From positions 1-38,198 of the forward strand of contig NZ_FOKG01000034.1 of assembly GCF_900111885.1 (NCBI RefSeq): a stretch of 38,198 bases of DNA, in the 5' to 3' direction. A program made the position numbers and the translations under genes. The notes under the pieces are model-generated. The model saw nothing but the letters and a program-made list of their open reading frames with translations, ran no database searches and was not told the origin of the DNA. The stretch's first letter is position 1; each line of letters starts with the position of its first letter. Below, piece after piece: positions 8,240 through 15,965 of the stretch. This DNA is from Amycolatopsis marina (GTDB lineage: Bacteria; Actinomycetota; Actinomycetes; Mycobacteriales; Pseudonocardiaceae).

Positions 8240-8460
8240 CCTGCCGTTCGTTCGTCGCGGGTGGTCGCCGGTCGGGCATCGACGGCCGGCACCCACGTTA
8301 CGACGAGACCTGCCCGGCGGGCGGCCGTGTCCCTATCAGCGGTCCCTCGATGCCACCAGGTCCGGTGACACCACCCCCCGGATCATGCGCTCGACTGGGG
8401 GCGTCAGTCATGCCGGACCTGGCGACCACGACTCCTTGATCAGGAGCTACGAAAAAGGTA
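8240..8460 (-). ncRNA. Candidate IS110 bridge RNA with donor and target guides
   Basis: The region before the transposase holds, in transcript order, a 5-bp hairpin (8446-8432), a loop closed by a perfect 10-bp stem (8422-8413 with 8365-8356), and a second loop closed by a perfect 8-bp stem (8354-8347 with 8282-8275). The second loop contains ATAGGGACAC (8336-8327), identical to the element's right end (7022-7013), and GTAACGTGGG (8301-8292), which pairs 9 of 10 with its left end. The first loop contains ATCCGGGGGG (8383-8374), which pairs 9 of 10 with one flank of the insertion site, and GACGCCCCC, a weaker match to the other flank. This order (5' hairpin, target loop, donor loop) is the known IS110 layout. 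RNA ends are not known. Confidence 0.75.
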
Positions 8461-8486
8461 ACGGGGGGGTTCTGAGAGGTTTTGTG

Positions 8487-8758
8487 CGAATCGCGACCTG
8501 CGGATCTTCGGGGCGGATCGGGCTGTTCGCAGAACTGTCACAACTGTTCATTTATGAGAGAAACTACAGGTCCCTTGCCGCGCGAAGCCTGACACCGGTG
8601 CCCTTCCAGGTATCCGATCGGATCCGTTAGGACATTTGCCGGTGGACATGGCTAGGCCGGGGAGAAGAGGTGGCTACGATCGCTTCATCAGGTGTCGCCA
8701 AGGTGTCATCCGTCTTCGGCGCCGGTGGACAGTGAAGAAACTCGTCGAAGGAGCAGTT
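8487..8758. other. Intergenic region between IS110 and the DUF4241 gene
   Basis: About 270 bp without a supportable gene. It contains AGAACTGTCACAACTGTTCA (8530-8549), a repeated AACTGT that could belong to further resolvase-binding subsites. It probably also contains the promoter of the DUF4241 gene. Nothing can be assigned firmly. Confidence 0.35.
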
Positions 8759-9631
8759 ATGCCGGTGTCCGCACCCGATTTCGAATGGCTGTTCGCCCCA
8801 GGAACGCATCACACACTGTCCCGCGGCGATGTCGCCACCGTCCGGCTGCGGCAGGACGCCTCGCTGTGGCTGCCGTCCGGGCGGGTCGTCGCCGGCGAGC
8901 CGGCCATGTTCTTGTCGATGTCCGGCTCCGAGGACAGGTTTGTCCAACAGGTGCCACCGGGCCGGTATCCGGTGGTGCTGGTGCTCGCCGTGTTCGGCGA
9001 ACCGGACGAGCAGGATGCGCAGGAGTGGGTCGCGGCGGCCCGGCTGATGATCCGGGACGAGCCAGCCGCCTCCTGGGAGATGGCGACGTGCGCGGGCCAG
9101 GATGCCGCCGAACTGGGCGACGACGAGTACTTCGGCTATCCGGTCGTCGGCGGCGCCGGCGGCTTCGTGGACGCGGCGAACATCGCGGCGCTGCGCGAGA
9201 ACGACGACTACAGCAACCAGCTGCTATCTAACCTGGACATCCACATCCTCGGCGAGACCGACCGCACCGCGCCCGCCACACTGGCCGACGACGGGGACCG
9301 GCCCCTTGCGGTGGCGTTTCCCTCTGGTAGCGGAGACGGGCACTATCCAACCTGGGTTGGGCGCACCGCCGACGGCGAGGTCGCTTGCTTCCTCACCGAC
9401 TTTTGCATCCTGACCGGGGATGGCGATAGCGAGAATGACGAGCCACCCTCAGGCAACGGTCCGATAAGCGTCCCGGAGGACTCGACCACGCCACCACGCC
9501 CGCCATATGCGGCCAGGCCACAGCCACTGTCTCCAGTGCAACGGTCTCCAGTGCGGCCCCCCACCGGGATCGCCAGTCCGGCGACTCCGAACATCCGGGC
9601 ACGCCGCTCCCCGAGCAGCGATGAAACGTGA
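8759..9631 (+). CDS. DUF4241 domain protein (transposon passenger)
   Basis: 290 residues from the ATG at 8759, chosen because AAGGAG stands six bases before it; the frame is open further upstream but without a better start. The middle matches DUF4241: YPVVLVLAVFGEPDEQDAQE, WEMATCAGQDAAELGDDEYF, FGYPVVGGAGGFVD, then VAFPSGSGDGHYPTWVGRTA and GEVACFLTDFCIL. The GDGxYPTWxGR and VxCFxTDF blocks are the family hallmark. The last ~60 residues are Pro/Ser-rich and low in complexity. The molecular function of DUF4241 is unknown to me; it is the only substantial passenger gene of this Tn3 element. It runs opposite to tnpR and tnpA. Confidence 0.75.
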   Translation: MPVSAPDFEWLFAPGTHHTLSRGDVATVRLRQDASLWLPSGRVVAGEPAMFLSMSGSEDRFVQQVPPGRYPVVLVLAVFGEPDEQDAQEWVAAARLMIRDEPAASWEMATCAGQDAAELGDDEYFGYPVVGGAGGFVDAANIAALRENDDYSNQLLSNLDIHILGETDRTAPATLADDGDRPLAVAFPSGSGDGHYPTWVGRTADGEVACFLTDFCILTGDGDSENDEPPSGNGPISVPEDSTTPPRPPYAARPQPLSPVQRSPVRPPTGIASPATPNIRARRSPSSDET

Positions 9632-9823
9632 AACCTCGTCGTGCGGGGTTGGGGCGTCGGATCGCGCCCTAAGTGGCGAGACGCATGCGCGTCGCGCGCG
9701 AGGCAGTTTCCCCCAGGGGGCGCTTCCCGGCGATTGGGGTTGCGCGCAGCCCGCGATGGAGTCGTTGTCGCAGTCGATCTCGACCATGACCGGAACGACG
9801 TAGCGGACCCAACGGGTGGTCAT
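9449..9823 (-). CDS. Small ORF downstream of tnpA, probably truncated
   Basis: It starts 9 bp after the tnpA stop at an ATG (9823). The first ~20 residues, MTTRWVRYVVPVMVEIDCDN, are hydrophobic/acidic and protein-like. From about residue 22 the sequence becomes Pro/Arg-rich and lies antisense to the end of the DUF4241 gene, so only the beginning looks like a real coding region. Best reading: a small gene co-transcribed with tnpA whose 3' part has been replaced. No function can be given. Confidence 0.35.
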   Translation of the reverse strand: MTTRWVRYVVPVMVEIDCDNDSIAGCAQPQSPGSAPWGKLPRARRACVSPLRARSDAPTPHDEVSRFIAARGAACPDVRSRRTGDPGGGPHWRPLHWRQWLWPGRIWRAWWRGRVLRDAYRTVA

Positions 9824-9832
9824 CAGGATCCC

Positions 9833-12800
9833 TTACTTCGCGGTGACGCGCGCCCTTGTCCGGCGCGGCGCGGTGGCGTCGCCGGGGAACAGCGCCCCCG
9901 GCACCAGGTCCAGCGTAGTGACCGGCACCGCGTCAGGCGGCGACAGATCGAGCACCCAGTCCCCGAAGCGGCGGATGGTGTGGGTGATGTACGGGGAGAT
10001 CGTGGCCAGATCGTCGGTGTCGATCGGGTGCCCGTCGGAGGCCAGCGCGTTCGCCGCGGCGGTGATGTCGCAGGCGTTGGAGTAGATCACGCAGTTCGCG
10101 AGCAGCTCGTTGAACTTGATGATCTTTTCCTGGTAGTCCGGGTCGTTACGCCCGACCGCCTCCCCGCCGAAACGCAGCCACGCGGAGAACCCGTGGAACG
10201 CCTCGGCCTTGTTGGTGATCGCGGTGATCTGCTCCCGCAACTGCGCGTCCGCGAGGAACCGCAGCAGCGTGATCGTGCGGATGACCCGGCCCAGCTCCCG
10301 GAACGCCCGGTACAGGCGGTTCTTCCGCGAGTTGTTGCCCAGCCGGCGCAGCAGCGTCATCGACGACAACCGGCCCTCGCTGATCGAGATCGCGGTGCGC
10401 AGCAGGTCCGTCCAATGCGTCTCGATCAGGCCCCAGTCGATCACGTTGTCGCCGAACAGCGAGTCGATGTGCGCGAACCCGGTGTCCGCGCTGGGCCGGT
10501 AGAAGTTCAGATCCGCCCAGTTGCGGATGCGCGGGAGCAGGTCGAAGCCGAGCAGCGCGGCGAGCCCGAAAACAGGCAGGGACTGGCCTTGGGTGTCGGC
10601 GTGGATCGTGTCGGGCTGGATCTCCGAGTCGTTGCGCAGCAACCCTTCGATGATATAGACGGCCGCCCACACCCCGCACGGGATGAAGTGGGAGAACAGG
10701 GCGATGTAGGTGTCGGAGATGTGCCGGTAGGCGATCCCGCCGTAGCCGCCGTAGCGGATGTGGGACTCGGCGAGGATGTTGTTCTCCCACGTGTCCACCT
10801 GCGTGCCGTCCACCGCGACCACCCGGCCGTCGCCCCACATCCCGGCGACGTCGAGCTTCGCGAACTCGTTGATCACGTCGGTGGACGCGGCGTCGATCTT
10901 GGCGCAAGTGGTGTGCTTGTTCGCCGCGATCGACAGCTCGTGCGCGCTGACCTGGTCACGCATGTGCCGCGCGACCTGCGCGGGGCCGAGAAGCGTGCCG
11001 TTGGCGAACACGGTCAGGACGTAGCGGGCCATCGCGTCGCGGATCTTCGGGTCCGATCCCGACGCCGGCCCGAAGTGCCGCGGCCAGCCGACCAGGTGCG
11101 CGGTGCGGGCCAGGATGTCCAGCAGCCCGCGTTCGGGCAGCCGCTGGTGAATCGACTCCTCCAGCGCCAGCGCGGACGGGCGCCGGTCGGCACCCTTGCG
11201 GCGCCGCAGGACCGGGCGGCCGTCCTCGAAGGACAGGTCGGTGTTGTGCGGGAACCCGGCGTCCACCACCGCGGCGATATCGGTCAGCGCCGCCCGGTAG
11301 TGCGCCGTGAGCTCCTTCGGGTCCGAGGGAATCCCGGCCTGGCCGCAGAACTGCTCGGCCAGCGGGACGCACTCATCCCAGGACATCAGCTGCGCGTGCA
11401 GGTTGGCGTAGGAGTCGGCGCCGACCACCGCGATGTCCCCGGAGCGCAGCTCGGAGGCGAGGTAGGAGAACACGCACACCTCCAGGTGACGGCGCACCAG
11501 CTTGCCCGGCCGGTCCTTCACCACCAGGATCTTGCGCCACGCCTCAGTGACGAAGTCGATGTCGATCGCCACCGTCACCGCGTCCGCCCCACGCCCGACG
11601 GTCACCTTCTCCGGGACGTACTCGCCGGTGCGGCCCCGGATCGCGCGCAGGAACTCCACCGCGTCGGCCACGCTGTGATCCGCGCTGGTCGGCTCCAGGT
11701 CGAGGGTGTCGAGCAGGGTGAACAGCGCCGAGCGGTGGCTCTTGTAGAACTTCTCCAGCAACGGCAGGTAGTTGTTGCCGTGGTGCGCCGACACCACCTC
11801 ATGCGCTGCCGAGAGCTGCTCCACCCCGCCCGCGTCGGCCAGCGTCTTGAGCAGCAGCCGCCCGGCCCGCTCGGCCACCGCGGCCGCGGGTTCCGGCGCG
11901 GTCGCGCCGTCGTTGTCTGGTGCGGTGGCCTCCCGGGCGCCGGCCAGGACATCACCGAACACGTCCAGCAGCCGCTCGGACTCGGCGCGGTGCTGCTCAT
12001 GCAGCTCGACCAGCCGCTCCTTGCCCTTCTTGTGGATCACCGCCATCCGCTTGCAGAACATCGTCGCGACCTCGTCCCGGGCCGTGGTCCGGCACTCGTG
12101 GATCAGGCTCGCCAGCAACGTCCACCGCTTCGCCTCGCCGATATCCCGCATGTCGCCGACGTCGGTCACCCGCGCCTCCCCGGCGAAATGCGCGATCTTC
12201 GTCGCCGGGATGCCGTCGAGCCACTGCTCGGTCGCGCCGAGCTCGTCCAGCGCTTGCAGGTGGGCCAGGCGAAGCTTGAACTTTCCCACCGACGCCGCCT
12301 TCGCCGGCGTCTTCAGCCGGTCAAACTCGCTGCGCCGCGATGTCGGGTCCAGCCACAGCAGCCGCGCGAGCCGCCGCCGGTCCGCCGCGTCCAGCCGGGT
12401 CGCGACCAGCCCGAACAACGCGGTGTTCGTCTCGGTGCGGCTCGCGGAGACCATCTTGTCCAGCGTGGTGAACCCCGGCAGCTCGCGCCGTGCCCGGACC
12501 AGCTCCTCCAGCGCGACGTTGATCAGGTCGGCCGGGTTGTCCTTCGTGGTGACCGCCTTGCGGATCGCTTTCTCGGCGATCGCGCGTGCCTCGGCGGGCT
12601 TGTAGACCACATTCAGTCGGTCACGGACGTAGTCACGGTGGCGACACAACGTCCGATCCGACTCGTGCACCGCCAGGACGTCCTCGGCCAGGCCCAGCGC
12701 GGCCCGGACATGGTTGATCACCACCACCGGCACGTCAGCCAGCTTCGGGAAATGCCCCAGCCGCTGGTAGCACTTCAGCAGCACCACCAACGCCAGGAAG

Positions 12801-12931
12801 TTCGGCTCGCCCTGACTCCGCCCCCGAGCCCACTCAATCTCGCCGGCGACCGGCGTGAACGCCTCCGCCAGCTCACGGACCGACACCACCCGCTTGAACC
12901 GAGGATAGGCGGTCCGATCGATCGAAGCCAC
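9833..12931 (-). CDS. tnpA: Tn3-family transposase
   Basis: 1,032 residues, the usual length for Tn3 TnpA (~1,000). The N-terminal DNA-binding/DUF4158-like region recognises the inverted repeats. The C-terminal catalytic domain has the conserved surroundings of the DDE triad: VAVDGTQVDTW (Asp708), IHADTQGQSLPVFGL (Asp779) and RLYRAFRELGRVIRT (Glu879). ISEGRLSSMTLLRRLGNNSRK, between the second and third acidic residues, is also a family hallmark. The gene is intact, reads away from the right inverted repeat and leaves ~100 bp between its ATG and that repeat. The product catalyses replicative transposition to a cointegrate. Confidence 0.95.
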   Translation of the reverse strand: MASIDRTAYPRFKRVVSVRELAEAFTPVAGEIEWARGRSQGEPNFLALVVLLKCYQRLGHFPKLADVPVVVINHVRAALGLAEDVLAVHESDRTLCRHRDYVRDRLNVVYKPAEARAIAEKAIRKAVTTKDNPADLINVALEELVRARRELPGFTTLDKMVSASRTETNTALFGLVATRLDAADRRRLARLLWLDPTSRRSEFDRLKTPAKAASVGKFKLRLAHLQALDELGATEQWLDGIPATKIAHFAGEARVTDVGDMRDIGEAKRWTLLASLIHECRTTARDEVATMFCKRMAVIHKKGKERLVELHEQHRAESERLLDVFGDVLAGAREATAPDNDGATAPEPAAAVAERAGRLLLKTLADAGGVEQLSAAHEVVSAHHGNNYLPLLEKFYKSHRSALFTLLDTLDLEPTSADHSVADAVEFLRAIRGRTGEYVPEKVTVGRGADAVTVAIDIDFVTEAWRKILVVKDRPGKLVRRHLEVCVFSYLASELRSGDIAVVGADSYANLHAQLMSWDECVPLAEQFCGQAGIPSDPKELTAHYRAALTDIAAVVDAGFPHNTDLSFEDGRPVLRRRKGADRRPSALALEESIHQRLPERGLLDILARTAHLVGWPRHFGPASGSDPKIRDAMARYVLTVFANGTLLGPAQVARHMRDQVSAHELSIAANKHTTCAKIDAASTDVINEFAKLDVAGMWGDGRVVAVDGTQVDTWENNILAESHIRYGGYGGIAYRHISDTYIALFSHFIPCGVWAAVYIIEGLLRNDSEIQPDTIHADTQGQSLPVFGLAALLGFDLLPRIRNWADLNFYRPSADTGFAHIDSLFGDNVIDWGLIETHWTDLLRTAISISEGRLSSMTLLRRLGNNSRKNRLYRAFRELGRVIRTITLLRFLADAQLREQITAITNKAEAFHGFSAWLRFGGEAVGRNDPDYQEKIIKFNELLANCVIYSNACDITAAANALASDGHPIDTDDLATISPYITHTIRRFGDWVLDLSPPDAVPVTTLDLVPGALFPGDATAPRRTRARVTAK

Positions 12932-12999
12932 CCAGCACCCCAGGCCCAGCCAGCGGACGTAACCCAGCGCACCCTAACCAACACCCGCCGCACCCACGT

Positions 13000-13033
13000 C
13001 ACACGGGCTCTCTAACGATCTCTAGCGCCCTCT
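13000..13033. repeat. Triple CTCTA motif inside the right end
   Basis: CTCTA occurs at three places spaced about 11-14 bp apart (CTCTAACGAT, CTCTAGCGC, CTCTACC) just inside the right inverted repeat. Roughly helical spacing suggests a protein-binding array or the tnpA promoter region. Not seen at the left end. Confidence 0.3.
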
Positions 13034-13087
13034 ACCAGGCACTACCCGACCACTTGGCAGGTTTCTCCCGTATCCCGGCGGTCCCCC
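13034..13087 (-). repeat. Tn3 terminal inverted repeat, right (IRR)
   Basis: 54 bp, the reverse complement of the left repeat with one mismatch. It is followed directly by the second TAGGA. Confidence 0.92.
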
Positions 13088-13092
13088 TAGGA
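13088..13092. repeat. Target-site duplication TAGGA, right copy
   Basis: Matches 6045-6049. On the minus strand the transposon junction turns TCC-TAC into TCC-TAG, so the interrupted gene stops exactly at the insertion. Confidence 0.9.
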
Positions 13093-14337
13093 GAAGGTGA
13101 CGCCCGCGCAGTCCGGGCACAACGGCCCGGCGGGCTCGCGGCGGAACACCGCGGCTAGTTGGCCGCAGCAGTGGCAGTGCTCGTGTGTGAGCCGTACCGC
13201 GTCCACACAGGACAGGCAGACCGGGCCCTCCGGCCAATGTCGTTCGGCGCGGGCGGTGGTTCCGCATCGGGTGCAGGGGACCTGGGCGGCCAGGTAGCAC
13301 GGCACGCACCTGGCCACACCGTCCGTAGCTGGCACGGACATCGACGGTCGTTGCCCGCAGTCGGTACACGGCGGACCGGGCCGCACCACTTCCCAGCACG
13401 CTTTGCACCACGGTCCATTATGGTCACGCGCGCACACCACCTTGTGGACGCCGCAGCCCGAGCACGGTTCGGCCAGCGTCTGGCGGCGGCAGCCGTCGCA
13501 CCACGGTTCGCCGTCGGCGTCGCGGTAGGCCACCAACCTGGTCCGGCCGCAGTTGTGGCACGGCTGGCGTGGCCCAGCTTGCTGGGCGCAGGCCCGGCAA
13601 ACCCCCGTGCTCAGAATCCCGACCTTGCGGGTCTTCCCGCAGCGCGGGCACAGCACCTCCGGCGCACGCCGGTTGTCGCACTTCTCGCACAGTGGCCCGT
13701 CCTCGATGAGCCGAGCCGCAGGCTTGTCCTCGCCGCAGTCGATGCACCGGCGCAGCGGCCGTTGATGCCCGCGCTGCCAACACCGCCGGCACACCGGCCG
13801 TTTCTCGTCGTCGCGGACGGTGACCGGCGCCGTCTGGCCGCATCGTGAGCAGGGCTCGGCCAGATGCGTCCGGCGGCATCGTTCGCACCACGCTCCTTCC
13901 TCGGTGTGGGCGGCGGCCAGCACGACCTTGCCGCACATCCAGCAGGGCTCGCGGGGAACGGTCTTGCGGTGGCAGGTGTAGCAGACCCGGCCCTGCGGGC
14001 TGTTCTTCGTGGCCTTCATCGTCCGCCCGCATACCGAGCAGGGCAGCGGGACGCGCCGCTCGCGCTGCCAACACCGCGAACACACCGGCTGCCCGTAGCG
14101 CCGCGCGGCCACCCGCCCCGACCGACCGCACAGCGAGCACGGTTCGGCCCGGCGCTTTCCGTTGCAGTTCTGGCACCACGCCCCCTCCGCCGTACGTCCA
14201 ATCGGAACGGTCAGACGGCCACACCCGACACAGCTCTCCTTGTCCCGGCGGGCGTGGTAGCAGGTATGGCACAGCCCGCTAGCGACCAGAGATCGGTCGC
14301 ATCCACAGCTGGCGCAGACACCTCGCCCTTTCCCCAC
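13088..14337 (-). pseudogene. Zinc-ribbon/recombinase-like gene, 5' part (13 tandem CxxC zinc ribbons, cut by the Tn3 insertion)
   Basis: About 415 residues made almost only of tandem units CxxCG-x(10-20)-CxxC of ~28-35 residues. I count thirteen, the first at CASCG/CHTC and the last at CHCCG/CPDC. Linkers carry WC, PxC and Arg-rich patches, as in nucleic-acid-binding zinc ribbons. The frame ends in an artificial TAG at the transposon boundary. Joining it to 6044 downwards gives AGVTFS-YRCPTCG without a break and adds a fourteenth unit. The start is uncertain: GTG at 14337 lies just after the stop of the XRE gene, while the open frame runs on to 14505 inside it. The intact protein would be ~839 residues. 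Probable role: DNA binding by a recombinase-like protein of a mobile module. Confidence 0.75.
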
Positions 14338-14357
14338 GTGCGTGACCCGGTGTCCGG

Positions 14358-14741
14358 TCAGCTCTCGGCGTCGAAGAAGTCCGCGGACAACAACGGCATG
14401 TCCGGCACGGCCGGCCGCGGACCCCGGCGAGCCGGCTCCTCGGTGGCCGATTGCGGCTCGACCTCCACCGCCAGGTCCTCGAAGCGGCAGTCGAGGATCT
14501 TGCACAAGGCCAGGATCAACTCGATCGGCATCTTCGGCGGACGTTCGGTGCTGACGAGCCGGTAGATCGAGCTGCGGTCGAACTCGAAGCCGTACTTGCG
14601 CAACTCCGGGATCAGCTTCGTGGTGGTGTACCAGTTCTTGCGGACCGCCATCAGCTCACGCAGCCGCCACTCGTAGCGCGGCTGCCGGACCTGCACGTCG
14701 TCGTTCTGCTCGTCCGGTCCTTGCCGGGACACCGCGTTCAT
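14358..14741 (-). CDS. XRE/Cro-type helix-turn-helix regulator of the recombination module
   Basis: 127 residues. The segment LRELMAVRKNWYTTTKLIPE to FDRSSIYRLVS, then PKMPIELILALCKILDCRFEDL, is a Cro/CI-type DNA-binding domain of the subgroup in which a single repressor-like domain sits in the middle, with an acidic tail (LSADFFDAES). Its ATG overlaps the stop codon of the upstream integrase remnant (ATGA), and it ends about 20 bp before the zinc-ribbon gene. The three genes therefore form one translationally coupled operon: integrase, XRE protein, zinc-ribbon recombinase-like protein. It could control expression or act as a directionality factor. It appears intact. Confidence 0.8.
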   Translation of the reverse strand: MNAVSRQGPDEQNDDVQVRQPRYEWRLRELMAVRKNWYTTTKLIPELRKYGFEFDRSSIYRLVSTERPPKMPIELILALCKILDCRFEDLAVEVEPQSATEEPARRGPRPAVPDMPLLSADFFDAES

Positions 14742-15000
14742 CGCACCCTCCTCCGGCGGCCAGCAGGCTCACCTGACGTGTGATCGCTGAAGTCGTCGTC
14801 CATCTCCGCCTCCGTCTCGGCCATCGCGAAGGCGCGTTGCAGCACGGCTTCCTCGGCACCGCGTCCAGGTGCTCGCGGACCTTTAGGTTCTTGAAGTCGC
14901 TGCTGACCGCCGTGTAGATCGCCGTGGTCGCCGCGTGGGAATGACCGACCTGGTCAGTGACGAACTGCCCGTCATAGCCGGACTCGATCAGCCTGGTCAC
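14738..15000 (-). pseudogene. Tyrosine-type integrase, C-terminal remnant
   Basis: From a GTG at 15000 the frame reads VTRLIESGYDGQFVTDQVGH, then SHAATTAIYTAVSSDFKN: the terminal part of a phage-type integrase with GHxxxxTTxxY, including the nucleophilic Tyr. Near 14860 the frame must shift to continue as GRGAEEAVLQRAFAMAETEA and stop at 14738, overlapping the XRE start. The N-terminal domain, the first catalytic Arg and the HxxR motif are missing. A good ribosome binding site (AAGGAG at 15014-15009) happens to precede the GTG, but the product could not be a working integrase. It was probably cut off by the event that brought in the neighbouring PAPS-reductase-like sequence. Confidence 0.75.
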
Positions 15001-15103
15001 GTACGTTCTCCTTCTTCCCGCACTCGGCGTGTGCGGTGGGGTTCGTGTGGCGATTGAGCAGGGACGGCCTTTGTGACTTTGTTCGCCGCGCCAGCGACGG
15101 CTC

Positions 15104-15955
15104 TCAGGCTGCGCGTGGCCTGGTGTCGTGTGCGCGCTTGTTGGTGTGGCTGCTGATGCGGAGTTCGAGCCGCACGGTTTGGTTGTGGCAGCGGTACAAG
15201 GCGCGTGGGTCGAGCCAGTCGGCGTCCCGGTTGTCGTCCGGCGCGAGGCCGACGGCGGTGGGTATGCCGAGATCGGCATCGGTGTCGGTGAACAACGTGC
15301 CGGCGCCGAGCGTGATCTCCTCGCCGACCGTCGGCGTGACGGGTGCCAGGGACCGCGCTATGTCGCCACAGTGCTCGGAGCGACGTGTCTCGACCACGAT
15401 GGCGACGAGTCGTCCCGGTTGGCCGACGGGTGCGTTCTCGAACGAGACGTAGTCCTCGGCATCCGGACCGGTGAGCAGGAACACGGTGCCGTAGCGGTCG
15501 GACTGGCGTTCGAACCTCGGCCACCACAGTTGGCCCTGGCCGAGCTCGATCGTGGCTGTCTCCTCGGTGTGTCCCGCGGTTGCGGCTTGCTCGGCGGCGG
15601 TGATGATCTCGGCCATGGACAGGTCGTTGCGGAACCGGTGCCCGATCTCGGCTTCCAGCTCCGCGTACTCGGCGGCCAGTTCCGGGCGTAGTTGTGCGGC
15701 GCGAACCAGATCCGCGCGGCTGGCGAGCACACAGAGGGAGCACGACAGGCGGGTCATGCCCTGGTCGTAGGCCGGGTGGTACGGCACACCTGACGCATGG
15801 ATGCGTTGCCATACCTGGGTTTCGGTCCAGTCGTGGATCGGAAGCCAGGTGTCGACAGTGCGCCGGCCGCTGCTGGCAGCCTCGCCACGACTCAGGCGAG
15901 CCTGCTGGCGCAGAGCAATACCGTTCCGCGTCGAGTTCTCACCTCTCGCGATCAC
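15104..15955 (-). pseudogene. PAPS-reductase-like (adenine-nucleotide alpha hydrolase) fragment joined to a second small domain
   Basis: 283 residues from a GTG at 15955. Residues ~25-105 match the C-terminal half of phosphoadenosine-phosphosulfate-reductase-like proteins: ASSGRRTVDTWLPIHDWTE, VWQRIHASGVPYHPAYDQGM, RLSCSLCVLASRADLV, IGHRFRNDLSMAEI. The N-terminal half with the SxGKDS nucleotide loop is absent, so the protein is truncated. From about residue 110 a different domain follows, with GQLWWPRFERQSDRYGTVF and later LGAGTLFTDTDADLG, DADWLDPRALYRCHNQTVRL, resembling small accessory proteins seen on actinobacterial plasmids. The loss of the N-terminus coincides with an IS21-like end at ~15966. 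Function, if any, unknown. Confidence 0.6.
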
Positions 15956-15965
15956 TCATGGTGAC

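Larger units (their letters stand above)
7007..8469 (-). mobile_element. IS110-family insertion sequence (~1.45 kb)
   Basis: One transposase gene, a very short right end (7014-7029) and a long noncoding left end (8236-8462) that holds a bridge-RNA-like structure. There are no terminal inverted repeats, as is normal for IS110. The same run CGGGGGGGT is found at 7006-7014 and 8462-8470, so the exact crossover lies somewhere in the seven Gs. The element sits inside the Tn3-family transposon, upstream of its resolvase gene. Confidence 0.85.
6980..8486. promoter_or_regulatory. Putative res site of the transposon, split by the IS110 insertion
   Basis: Left of the IS lies CTCTCAGAAC (6985-6994) followed by CAAAACC (7000-7006). 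Right of it lies GTTCTGAGAG (8469-8478) followed by GGTTTTG (8478-8484). If the IS is removed at the shared seven-G run, these become two overlapping inverted repeats within about 45 bp, directly upstream of tnpR where Tn3-type elements keep the resolution site. That it is res is inference from position and symmetry. Confidence 0.45.
6050..13087. mobile_element. Tn3-family transposon, 7,038 bp, inserted in a zinc-ribbon/recombinase gene
   Basis: Bounded by 54-bp inverted repeats that start GGGGGACCGCC, differ at one position and are flanked by TAGGA on both sides. Inside are a serine resolvase (tnpR) at the left end and a full-length Tn3 transposase (tnpA) at the right end, both on the minus strand. 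Passenger DNA is a DUF4241 gene and a small ORF after tnpA. An IS110-family element (about 7007-8469) is nested between tnpR and the passenger. Transposition would be replicative, with resolution by tnpR at a res site that the IS110 appears to have split. Intact tnpA and near-identical ends suggest a fairly recent insertion. Confidence 0.92.

Noticed and set aside
7014..8336. The repeated TGTCCCTAT as terminal repeats of the IS
   Set aside because: One copy is inside the noncoding region, not at the end. Its position in a stem-closed loop fits a donor guide better.
6856..8439. A 527-codon plus-strand frame across the IS110 region
   Set aside because: Antisense to the IS110 transposase; Gly/Val/Asp-biased composition typical of a high-GC shadow frame.
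9641..13015. A 1,124-codon open frame on the plus strand
   Set aside because: It is the antisense shadow of tnpA. Its product is Arg/Gln/Val-rich repeats without domains, while the opposite strand has the full Tn3 transposase with DDE residues.
4777..14337. A programmed frameshift at ~5755 instead of a mutation
   Set aside because: There is no slippery heptamer, only a CGCGCG run, and the gene is already interrupted, so simple decay or an assembly error is more likely.
14742..15000. A functional short recombinase starting at the GTG at 15000
   Set aside because: Despite a good ribosome binding site it lacks the catalytic Arg residues and needs a frameshift before its end.
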